NCBI RefSeq assembly: GCF_000003605.2
Contig: NW_003109758.1
Coordinates: 1-12,236, forward strand
Origin: Saccoglossus kowalevskii
Lineage: Eukaryota > Hemichordata > Enteropneusta > Harrimaniidae
Reading direction: 5' to 3'
DNA length: 12,236 nt
Part shown: in pieces, positions 6,497-12,236 of the stretch
Position numbering within the stretch: the first letter of the stretch is position 1
Layout: every line of letters begins with the position of its first letter
Made by a program: the position numbers and the translations under genes
Notes under the pieces: generated by a model
The model's input: the letters and a program-made list of their open reading frames with translations, nothing else
What the model was told of the DNA's origin: nothing
Database searches by the model: none

Positions 6497-6500
6497 TTTT
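6497..6500 (+). terminator. Pol III stop of tRNA copy 4
   Basis: TTTT at the same offset as after copy 1. Confidence 0.7.
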
Positions 6501-6609
6501 GAATCCACGAATTGGAGAATAATTGAATCGAAACATTTCCAAATCGCAAATTCCATTCGCGATCCAATCACCAGCATTTAGTTTCATCTAATTTAAATGA
6601 CATCGCTCG

Positions 6610-6742
6610 CCATTTATATGGTCGCAAAATTGCAAATACGTCGAATTTGAGTTAAACACCTGCTTAACCCGACTCAATTAAAATGGATAAATGGCATCAC
6701 AGCTGACGTATAAATCTAACGATAATTGCTTGCAATCCTGTG
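6610..6742 (+). repeat. 133-bp spacer block of unit D, hairpin-rich
   Basis: Present in the long units, absent from the 1811-bp ones. Its 5' half is bounded by GCCATTTAT (6609-6617) and its inverse ATAAATGGC (6687-6695), with further inverted parts GAGTTAA/TTAAC and GAGT/ACTC inside. TCACAG and CTGTGA, and ATTGC-TT-GCAAT, form inverted repeats in its 3' half. Because decayed units also have it, I read the short units as deletions. Confidence 0.7.
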
Positions 6743-6763
6743 AAGTGCTGTTTTTTACTTATT

Positions 6764-6781
6764 TATTTACCCAGTGTTTAC
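6764..6781 (+). promoter_or_regulatory. Paired forkhead sites upstream of Fox copy 5
   Basis: The pair is unchanged here in a long unit, 21 bp after the 133-bp block ends. Confidence 0.5.
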
Positions 6782-6880
6782 AAAGCCTGCTAAAAACGTC
6801 CAGTGGTGATGCATTATTCAGGTAGAAGAATAGATGTCATTGACTTGCTTAAGACGGTTATATAATTCTACTATTTTGAG

Positions 6881-6913
6881 GGCGCTGTTAAGCAGACTGT
6901 TTGTTGGAGCGCC
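6881..6913 (+). promoter_or_regulatory. GGCGCT/AGCGCC inverted motif, fourth unit
   Basis: Unchanged in the long unit, followed by the same ATTGG. Confidence 0.35.
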
Positions 6914-7022
6914 ATCTTGTGATCGTTTACTGATTGGCAAATTGAAATTACGGATGATCTATGTTCATTTCAAGAATGATATTCAATAATTTTCACGTAC
7001 ATTACATTTCATTCATCCATGC

Positions 7023-7053
7023 TATAAAACAATAACCCAATACACTTTATATA
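7023..7053 (+). promoter_or_regulatory. Candidate core promoter of Fox copy 5 with TATAAAA
   Basis: The first string is TATAAAA here, a better TATA box than the TTTAAAA of the short units; TATATA follows 25 bases on. Confidence 0.3.
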
Positions 7054-7169
7054 GATTATGTAACAGGTGAGATATTTATGAAAGTGCAAAGCACATGATA
7101 TTAGGGATAACACAATAGGTAAATTTGTTCGATTATCGCCATTAAGTGCTGTATTTTAATTAGGGGTTA

Positions 7170-7268
7170 ATGCCATTTGTTTTCCTGCTCTCTGATTGGG
7201 TTATTTTGAATAATATGCAGATTTCAAGGTGACATATGGTCTACCTTGTTGACTCAAGCCATTCTTAA
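7170..7268 (+). other. Two short upstream ORFs before Fox copy 5
   Basis: Same two frames, with Trp at codon 10 of the first. In pseudogene 7 the second ATG is gone. Confidence 0.35.
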
Positions 7269-7293
7269 ATTCACAAAAATTACATCATTCGAG

Positions 7294-8121
7294 ATGACGA
7301 TGCACAATCCAAGAGGTAACTTAATGTATGCTGCAGATATTTACTCACGCACACAGCATATGTATGCCAATCCACCGTATACCAGTAATTTCAACTCTCA
7401 CAATAGATTGTCATGCATAGACCGACCGCCGTATAGCTTCGTAGCACTTATCGTCTTGGCTATAAGGTCATACGCGGAAGAGAGGGCTACATTGAAAGAT
7501 ATCTACCGCTATATAGAGACAACTTTTCCGTATTATCGTGAGAAGAGCCCATGCTGGAAGAAATCAATCCGTCATAACCTCTCTTTGAACAATTGCTTCA
7601 TCAAGAGTCCTCGTAGTATACATGACCTGACTCACGGTCATTTCTGGAGACTAGCAGAGGGTTGGAAAGAAATGTTTGCTGAAAGCGACTTCCGCCGCCG
7701 TCGTCGAGGATATAAGAAATCCAATAACCACGAGTTTATAACAACTAACAGCCAAGCGAACGAGGATTATATTGCGCGATATAAACCTGAAAGCACGCCG
7801 TCGTCGGTGGAGTCATGCAAGAAAAAGACGCCAAATTACGTTTCCTTGATTACACATAGCGAGAGAACACAAGAAAGACATGTAAACGGAAATGAGTTTA
7901 GTGACTTTAGTATTGCCAAAATACTACGTTGTCAGTCGAAACGAAAAGCCGGACACTGTGATGTATTGGATAATAAAAGGATTAAACGTGTTGGACGTAT
8001 TGTTAGTAATGTCACAAAAGACACTGAGCGTGACATTCCTGGCCAATTTTTCAATGCAAGTAGTCAGATATCTTCAATTCGAGTCATTTTGTATTACCCA
8101 CCAGTTTCAAGAAAGTTTTAA
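7294..8121 (+). CDS. Forkhead-box transcription factor, copy 5 (last intact copy)
   Basis: A complete 275-residue frame, the last open one in the window. Relative to copy 3 it has Arg44, Glu for Gln at 63, Leu for Ser at 185, Glu for Ala at 245 and Phe for Ser at 252; recognition helix, wing, eh1 motif and basic stretch are unchanged. Its start context is GAG-ATG rather than AAG-ATG, still a purine at -3. The upstream spacer is the long type with the 133-bp block, both forkhead sites and TATAAAA where the short units have TTTAAAA. Five replacement changes against few silent ones (Ala61, Ser85 and Pro86 codons) suggest weak purifying selection between copies, or selection for difference. Confidence 0.87.
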   Translation: MTMHNPRGNLMYAADIYSRTQHMYANPPYTSNFNSHNRLSCIDRPPYSFVALIVLAIRSYAEERATLKDIYRYIETTFPYYREKSPCWKKSIRHNLSLNNCFIKSPRSIHDLTHGHFWRLAEGWKEMFAESDFRRRRRGYKKSNNHEFITTNSQANEDYIARYKPESTPSSVESCKKKTPNYVSLITHSERTQERHVNGNEFSDFSIAKILRCQSKRKAGHCDVLDNKRIKRVGRIVSNVTKDTERDIPGQFFNASSQISSIRVILYYPPVSRKF

Positions 8122-8227
8122 TAATAAACCGTGCTGCTAAATATCAGCTACGTGTGAGTGTATTTGTTCTGTATATGTATTACTTTTAACTTATATTCGT
8201 ACAATTATATATGAACCGTCAAATTTA

Positions 8228-8233
8228 AATAAA
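8228..8233 (+). terminator. Polyadenylation signal of Fox copy 5
   Basis: AATAAA in the same context as in copy 1. Confidence 0.6.
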
Positions 8234-8332
8234 GAGAACTAATATTAAAATTCCACGAGATTTCTGACGCAAGTTGTATTGAACAAAATGCGGTTATACT
8301 ATTGAAAGTGCACTCAATTGTTTGTTTCATCT

Positions 8333-8432
8333 TCCCCAGTGGCACAATCGGTTAGCGCGCCGTACTTATATGGCAGTACTGCTCTGTTACTGAGTAATGC
8401 GGAGGTTGTGAGTTCGAGCCTCACCTGGGGAA
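8333..8432 (+). tRNA. tRNA-Ile(UAU), copy 5, with 26-nt intron
   Basis: Same sequence as copy 1; anticodon TAT at 8367-8369, intron 8371-8396. Its normal 3' flank continues for only 34 bases, past the TTTT stop, before unrelated DNA begins at 8467. Confidence 0.93.
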
Positions 8433-8440
8433 TGAGTATG

Positions 8441-8444
8441 TTTT
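8441..8444 (+). terminator. Pol III stop of tRNA copy 5
   Basis: TTTT kept, although the DNA 22 bases further on is foreign. Confidence 0.7.
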
Positions 8445-8466
8445 GAATCCACGAATTGGAGAATAA

Positions 8467-8729
8467 AAGTGTTCCCACAACAAATATTTTCGACTAAAAA
8501 CGGCCATATGCCCTGAAAGAATCGAACAGAGCTTGACATGTATGAATAATTTATTGGGCTTAAAAGAAAAACGTGTCAAATTTAGTTATAGCCATAACTT
8601 TTTTAGCGCGGATGTTGCCAACAAATGTAAAAAAAAATCGTGAATTTCATAGATTCGAATAAAATAAAGCAAGCGATTGATAAGGATGATTATTAATATT
8701 TTCCCCGATGCTCTTCGATTTTTTAGGGG
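8467..8729. other. 263-bp unrelated segment inserted into unit E
   Basis: No match to any other part of the window. It joins normal sequence at 8466/8467 and 8729/8730, without visible target duplication or terminal inverted repeats. It contains the inverted repeat AGTTAT-AGCC-ATAACT followed by TTTTTT (8584-8604), and A/T-rich runs. Its last 44 bases form the first 15 codons of the chimeric frame. It could be a fragment of a transposable element or of other genomic DNA; I cannot identify it. Confidence 0.6.
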
Positions 8730-9318
8730 TTATCGTGAGAAGAGCCCTTGCTGGAAGAAATCAATCCGTCATAACCTCTCTTTGAACAATTGCTTCATCA
8801 AGAGTCCTCGTAGTATACATGACCTGACTCACGGTCATTTCTGGAGACTAGCGGAGGGTTGGAAAGAAATGTTTTCTGAAAGCGACTTCCGCCGTCGTCG
8901 TCGAGGATATTAGAAATCCAATAACCACGAGTTTATAACAACGAACAGCCAAGCGAACGAGGATTATATTACCCGATATAAACCTGAAAGCACGTCGTCG
9001 TCGGTGGAGTCATGCAAGAAACATATGCCAAATTACGTTTCCTCGATTACACGTAGCGAGAGAACACAAGAAAGACATGTAAACGGAAAACAGTTTAGTG
9101 ACTTTAGTATTGCCAAAATACTGAGCTGTCAGCCGAAACGAAAAGCCGGCCACTGTGATGTATCGGACAATAAAAGGATTAAACATGTTGGACGTATTGT
9201 TCGTAATGACACAAAAGACTCTGCGCGTGACATTCCTGGTCAATCTTTCAATGCAAGTAGTCAGATTTCTTCAAGTCGAGTCATTTTGTATTACCCACCA
9301 GTTTCAAGAAAGTTTTAA
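8686..9318 (+). pseudogene. Fox copy 6: 5' part replaced, one in-frame stop
   Basis: Homology to the other copies begins at 8730, at codon 81 inside the forkhead domain; helices 1-2 and the normal promoter are gone. From there to the triple TAA the frame has no indels, but Lys141 (AAG) is a TAG stop at 8911-8913, just after the domain. The foreign DNA upstream supplies an in-frame ATG at 8686 with A at -3, making a chimeric frame of 75 codons (15 new, 60 Fox: recognition helix, wings, basic end). The remaining C-terminal half, including FSIAKIL, stays open beyond the stop. It shares Lys200, Gln201 and Ser225 with copy 7, so it belongs to an older lineage. Most likely a pseudogene; a short DNA-binding product cannot be excluded. 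Confidence 0.82.
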
Positions 9319-9425
9319 TAATAAACCGTGCTGCTAAATATCAGCTACGTATGAGTGTATTTGTTCTGTATATGTATTACTTTAAACTTATATTCGTACA
9401 ATTATATATGAACCGTCAAATTTAA

Positions 9426-9431
9426 AATAAA
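9426..9431 (+). terminator. Polyadenylation signal of Fox pseudogene 6
   Basis: AATAAA kept, with one extra A before it compared with the other copies. Confidence 0.5.
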
Positions 9432-9530
9432 GAGAACTAATATTAAAATTCCACGACATTTCTGACGCAAGTTGTATTAAACAAAATGCGGTTATCCTAT
9501 TGAAAGTGCACTCAATGGGTTGTTTCATCT

Positions 9531-9637
9531 TCCCCAGTGGCACAATCGGTTAGAGCGCCCTACTTATATGGCAGTACTGCTCTGTTACTGAGTAATGCGT
9601 AATGCGAAGGTTGTGAGTTCGAGCCTCACCTGTGGAA
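9531..9637 (+). pseudogene. tRNA-Ile(UAU) pseudogene, copy 6
   Basis: A damaged copy, 107 nt long. TAATGCG is duplicated in tandem at the 3' splice side (about 9594-9607). The anticodon stem is CCCTA against TGCGA, with two mismatches; the D stem is GCAC against GAGC; the acceptor 3' arm is CTGTGGA, which leaves a C-T mismatch. T arm and TTTT stop survive. Folding and splicing are probably lost. Confidence 0.85.
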
Positions 9638-9645
9638 TGAGTATG

Positions 9646-9649
9646 TTTT
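9646..9649 (+). terminator. Pol III stop after tRNA pseudogene 6
   Basis: TTTT is still present behind the damaged tRNA. Confidence 0.5.
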
Positions 9650-9757
9650 GGATCCACGAATTGGAGAACAATTGAATCGAAACATTTCCAAATCGCAAAT
9701 TCCATTCGCAATCCAATCTCCAGCATTTATTTCATCTAATTTAAATGACATCGATCG

Positions 9758-9890
9758 CCACTTTTATGGTCACAAAATTGCAAATACGTCGAATTTGAGT
9801 TAAACACCTGATTAACCCGATTCAATTAAAATGGATAAATGGCATCACAGCTGACGTATAAATCTAACGATAATTGCTTGCAATCCTGTG
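9758..9890 (+). repeat. 133-bp spacer block of unit F
   Basis: Same length as in unit D. The left arm has drifted (CCACTTTTATGG), so the outer inverted repeat is weaker; the 3' half is nearly unchanged. Confidence 0.7.
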
Positions 9891-9911
9891 AAGTGCTGTT
9901 TTTTACTTATT

Positions 9912-9929
9912 TATTTACCCAGTGTTTAC
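9912..9929 (+). promoter_or_regulatory. Paired forkhead sites upstream of Fox pseudogene 7
   Basis: Both sites are unchanged although the gene they precede has decayed. The spacer around them has few changes, so this alone does not prove selection. Confidence 0.4.
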
Positions 9930-10028
9930 AAAGCCTGCTAAAAACGTCCAGTGGTGATGCATTATTCAGGTAGAAGAATGGATGTCACTGACTTGCTTAA
10001 GACGGTTATATAATTCTACGATTTTGAG

Positions 10029-10061
10029 GGCGCTGTTAAGCAGACTGTTTGTTGGAGCGCC
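10029..10061 (+). promoter_or_regulatory. GGCGCT/AGCGCC inverted motif, decayed unit
   Basis: Both motifs are intact in the spacer before Fox pseudogene 7, while the sequence downstream carries scattered changes. Confidence 0.35.
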
Positions 10062-10170
10062 ATCTTGTGATCGTTTACTGATTGGCATATTGAAATCACG
10101 GATGATCTATGCTCATTTCATGAATGACATTCAATAATTTTCACGTACATTACATTTCATTTATGCATGC

Positions 10171-10201
10171 TATAAAACAATAACCCAATACACTTTATAT
10201 A
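10171..10201 (+). promoter_or_regulatory. Candidate core promoter before Fox pseudogene 7
   Basis: TATAAAA and TATATA are both present, as in the long unit before copy 5, which suggests TATAAAA is the older form. Confidence 0.25.
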
Positions 10202-10440
10202 GATTATGTAACAGGTGAGGTATTTATGAAAGTGCGAAGCACATGTTATTACGGATATCACAATAGGTGAATTTCTTCGGTTATCGCCAATAAGTGCTGA
10301 ATTGTAATTAGGGGTTAATGGCATTTGATTTCCTGCTCTCTGATTGGGTTATTTTGAATAATATGCAGATTCAAGGTGACTTAACGTCTACCTTGTTGAC
10401 TCAAACCATTCTTAAATTCACAAAAAATACATCATTCGAG

Positions 10441-11267
10441 ATGACGATGCACAATCAAGAGGTAACTTAATGTATGCTGCAGATGTTTACTCACGCACAC
10501 AGAATATATATGGCAATCCACCGTATACCAGTAATTTCAACTCTCACAGTATATTGTCATGAATAGACCGACCGCCGTATAGCCTCGTAGCACTATTGTC
10601 TTGGCTATAAGGTCATACGCGGAACAGAGGGCTACATTGAAAGATATCTACCGCTATATAGAGACAACTTTTCCGTATTATCGTGTGAAGGGCCCTGGCT
10701 GGAAGAATTCAATCTGTCATAACCTCTCTTTGAACAATTGCTTCATCAAGAGTCCTCGTAGTATACATGACCTGACTCACGGTCATTTCTGGAGACTAGC
10801 AGAGGGTTGGAAAGAAATGTTTGCTGAAAGCGACTTCCGCCCCGTCGTCGAGGATATAAGAAATCCAATAACCACGAGTATATAACAACTAACAGCCAAG
10901 CGAACGAGGATTGTATTGCGCGATATAAACCTGAAATCACGCTGTCGTCGGTGGAGTCATGCAAGAAACAGACGCCAAATTACGTTTACTCGATTACACA
11001 TAGCGAGAGAACACAAGAAAGACATGTAAACGGAAAACAGTTTAGTGACTTTAGTATTGCCAAAATACTACGTTGTCAGTCGAAACGAAAAGCCGGCCAC
11101 AAATGATGTATCGGACAATAAAAGGATTAAACGTGTTGGACGTATTGTTAGTAATGTCACAAAAAGACACTGCGCGTGACATTAATGGTCAATCTTTCAA
11201 TGCAAGTAGTAAGATATCTTCAATTCGAGTCATTTTTTATTACCCACCAGTTTCAAGAAAGTTTTAA
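10441..11267 (+). pseudogene. Fox copy 7: decayed pseudogene with frameshifts and stops
   Basis: It aligns to the full gene from the ATG to the triple TAA but is broken many times. One C is lost soon after the ATG (CAATCAAG for CAATCCAAG), giving an early stop. A TGA replaces Cys41, a base is lost near codon 52, another in the run of Arg codons after the domain (CGCCCCGTC for CGCCGCCGTC), and extra bases lie near 11100 and 11161. A 95-codon stretch around the forkhead core stays open. That core encodes G-W-K-N-S-I-C-H: Gly and Asn match canonical Fox proteins where the open copies have Cys87 and Lys90, while Cys replaces the conserved Arg93. Part of it may thus preserve the ancestral recognition helix. 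The first upstream ATG frame is disturbed and the second has lost its ATG. Confidence 0.9.
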
Positions 11268-11373
11268 TAATAAACAGTGCTGCTAAATATCAGCCACGTA
11301 TGAGTGTATTTGTTCTGTATATGTATTACTTTTAACTTATATTCGTACAATTATATAAGAACCGTCAAATTTA

Positions 11374-11379
11374 AATAAA
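11374..11379 (+). terminator. Polyadenylation signal of Fox pseudogene 7
   Basis: AATAAA kept although the coding region has decayed. Confidence 0.5.
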
Positions 11380-11478
11380 GAGAACTAATATTAAAATTCC
11401 ACGATATTTCTGACGCAAGTTGTATTGAACAAAATGCGGTTATCCTATTGAAAGTGCACTCAATTAGTTGTTTCATCT

Positions 11479-11578
11479 TCTCCAGTGGCACAATCGGTTA
11501 GCGCGCCGTACTTATATGGCAGTACTGCCCGGTTACTGAGTAATGCGGAGGTTGTGAGTTCGAGCCTCACCTGGGGAA
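11479..11578 (+). tRNA. tRNA-Ile(UAU), copy 7, variant acceptor and intron
   Basis: Acceptor 5' arm TCTCCAG pairs with CTGGGGA through one T-G wobble. Anticodon TAT at 11513-11515; the 26-nt intron (11517-11542) differs from copy 1 at two bases (GCCCGG for GCTCTG). All stems otherwise match copy 1, so it looks able to fold even though the Fox copy before it is dead. Confidence 0.88.
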
Positions 11579-11586
11579 TGAGTATG

Positions 11587-11590
11587 TTTT
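11587..11590 (+). terminator. Pol III stop of tRNA copy 7
   Basis: TTTT at the same offset as after copy 1. Confidence 0.7.
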
Positions 11591-11698
11591 GAATCCACGA
11601 ATTGGAGAATAATTGAATCGAAACACTTATGATCGCAAATTCCATTCGCGATCCAATCTCCAGCATTTAGTTTCATCTAATTTAAATGACATCGATCG

Positions 11699-11780
11699 CC
11701 ATTTATATGGTCGCAAAATACGTCGAATTTGAGTTAAAAGACCTGCTTAACCCCACTCAATTAAAATGGATAAATTGCAT
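11699..11780 (+). repeat. Truncated spacer block of unit G
   Basis: Only the first part of the 133-bp block remains before the junction to Fox 3' UTR. Both outer arms are recognisable, the right one with one change (ATAAATTGC). Confidence 0.65.
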
Positions 11781-11855
11781 CGTATGAGTATGAGTGTATT
11801 TGTTCTGTATATGTATTACTTTTAACTTATATTCGTACAATTATATATGAATTTA

Positions 11856-11861
11856 AATAAA
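11856..11861 (+). terminator. Orphan Fox polyadenylation signal in the tRNA-only unit
   Basis: AATAAA in a leftover Fox 3' UTR (from about 11782). Seven bases just before it (CCGTCAA in other copies) are missing. Confidence 0.5.
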
Positions 11862-11960
11862 GAGAACTAATATTAAAATTCCACGGTATTTCTGACGCAA
11901 GTTGTATTGAACAAAATGCGGTTGTTCTATTGAAAGTGCACTCAATTTGTTGTTTCATCT

Positions 11961-12060
11961 TCTCCAGTGGCACAATCGGTTAGCGCGCCGTACTTATATG
12001 GCAGTACTGTTCTGTTACTGAGTAATGCGGAGGTTGTGAGTTCGAGCCTCACCTGGGGAA
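11961..12060 (+). tRNA. tRNA-Ile(UAU), copy 8, in tRNA-only unit
   Basis: It has the TCTCCAG acceptor arm shared only with copy 7 and a single intron change (CTGTTC for CTGCTC). Anticodon TAT at 11995-11997, intron 11999-12024. No Fox coding sequence separates it from copy 7. Confidence 0.88.
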
Positions 12061-12068
12061 TGAGTATG

Positions 12069-12072
12069 TTTT
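12069..12072 (+). terminator. Pol III stop of tRNA copy 8
   Basis: TTTT at the same offset as after copy 1. Confidence 0.7.
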
Positions 12073-12180
12073 GAATCCACGAATTGGAGAATAATTTGAA
12101 TCGAAACACTTATGATCGCAAATTCCATTCGCGATCCAATCTCCAGCATTTAGTTTCATCTAATTTAAATGACATAGATC

Positions 12181-12236
12181 GCCATTTATATGGTCGCATA
12201 ATACGTCGAATTTGAGTTAAAAGACCTGCTTAACCC
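12181..12236 (+). repeat. Spacer block of unit H, cut by window end
   Basis: The first part of the same block, with the G-specific variants; the window stops inside it. Confidence 0.65.

Larger units (their letters stand above)
6389..8332 (+). repeat. Tandem unit D, 1944 bp (long type)
   Basis: Contains tRNA copy 4 and Fox copy 5. The length difference from the short units is exactly the 133-bp block in the spacer; other spacer elements are conserved. Confidence 0.95.
8333..9530 (+). repeat. Tandem unit E, 1198 bp (rearranged)
   Basis: Contains tRNA copy 5 and Fox pseudogene 6. About 1010 bp of normal spacer and gene start are replaced by 263 bp of unrelated DNA. Confidence 0.92.
9531..11478 (+). 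repeat. Tandem unit F, 1948 bp (long type, decayed)
   Basis: Contains tRNA pseudogene 6 and Fox pseudogene 7. Spacer layout follows unit D including the 133-bp block, but substitutions and small indels are spread over the whole unit. Confidence 0.93.
11479..11960 (+). repeat. Tandem mini-unit G, 482 bp (tRNA only)
   Basis: Contains tRNA copy 7, the first part of a long-type spacer, then from about 11781 directly the Fox 3' UTR. About 1.45 kb (rest of spacer and all Fox coding sequence) is missing. CGTATGAG occurs at both sides of the junction. The 382 bases after the tRNA hold no gene. Confidence 0.92.
11961..12236 (+). repeat. Tandem mini-unit H, cut by window end
   Basis: tRNA copy 8 and its 3' spacer. 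It shares with unit G bases not found in the others (acceptor TCTCCAG, ACACTTATGATCGC after the tRNA, AAAAGACCTG), so G and H are closest relatives and more mini-units may follow. Confidence 0.88.

Noticed and set aside
9010-9243. Reverse-strand frame over Fox pseudogene 6
   Set aside because: Antisense shadow of the Fox C-terminal region; other copies do not keep it open at the same length.
10746-10964. 72-codon reverse frame over Fox pseudogene 7
   Set aside because: Antisense shadow in decayed sequence, not shared by intact copies.
1-12236. CRISPR array or bacterial operon
   Set aside because: The repeats are 1.8-kb gene units, not short repeats with spacers. Forkhead domain, tRNA intron, Pol III stop and AATAAA signals are eukaryotic.

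Overview
The window is one long stretch of a tandem array from an animal (eukaryotic, probably invertebrate) nuclear genome. Three things point there: an intronless gene for a forkhead-box (Fox) transcription factor, an intron-bearing tRNA-Ile(UAU) gene with internal A and B boxes and a TTTT Pol III stop, and AATAAA polyadenylation signals. The DNA is AT-rich. I cannot name the species or phylum from the sequence.

Each complete unit holds, in this order on the + strand: a Fox reading frame (275 aa), a short 3' UTR with AATAAA, the tRNA-Ile gene, and a spacer of about 0.65-0.8 kb that acts as the upstream region of the next Fox copy. Measured from tRNA start to tRNA start, units are 1811 bp (three times, nearly identical), then 1944 bp, 1198 bp (rearranged), 1948 bp (decayed), 482 bp (tRNA only) and a partial unit cut by the window end. 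The 1944/1948 units carry a 133-bp block that the 1811 units lack exactly.

Fox copies 1 (cut by the left edge) to 5 are open. Copy 6 has lost its first 80 codons to an unrelated 263-bp segment and has one in-frame stop just after the forkhead domain. Copy 7 has several frameshifts and stops. The eighth unit has no Fox coding sequence, only its 3' UTR. Of eight tRNA copies, seven look intact or nearly so, and the sixth is a pseudogene. Decay therefore rises from left to right, as expected at the edge of an array kept uniform by unequal exchange or gene conversion.

The encoded protein has a forkhead domain (about residues 43-140), a Groucho-type eh1 motif FSIAKIL (205-211) and a basic, probably nuclear-localising stretch (216-232). 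It is most likely a DNA-binding repressor. Its class is uncertain; FoxQ2-like is my best guess. Every spacer that keeps its upstream half holds two same-orientation forkhead consensus sites 11 bp apart, so the array may bind its own products. The co-amplified tRNA reads AUA, the codon for 7 of the 20 isoleucines in the Fox gene. Joint amplification of a repressor gene, its own candidate binding sites and a tRNA gene is the most notable feature here.
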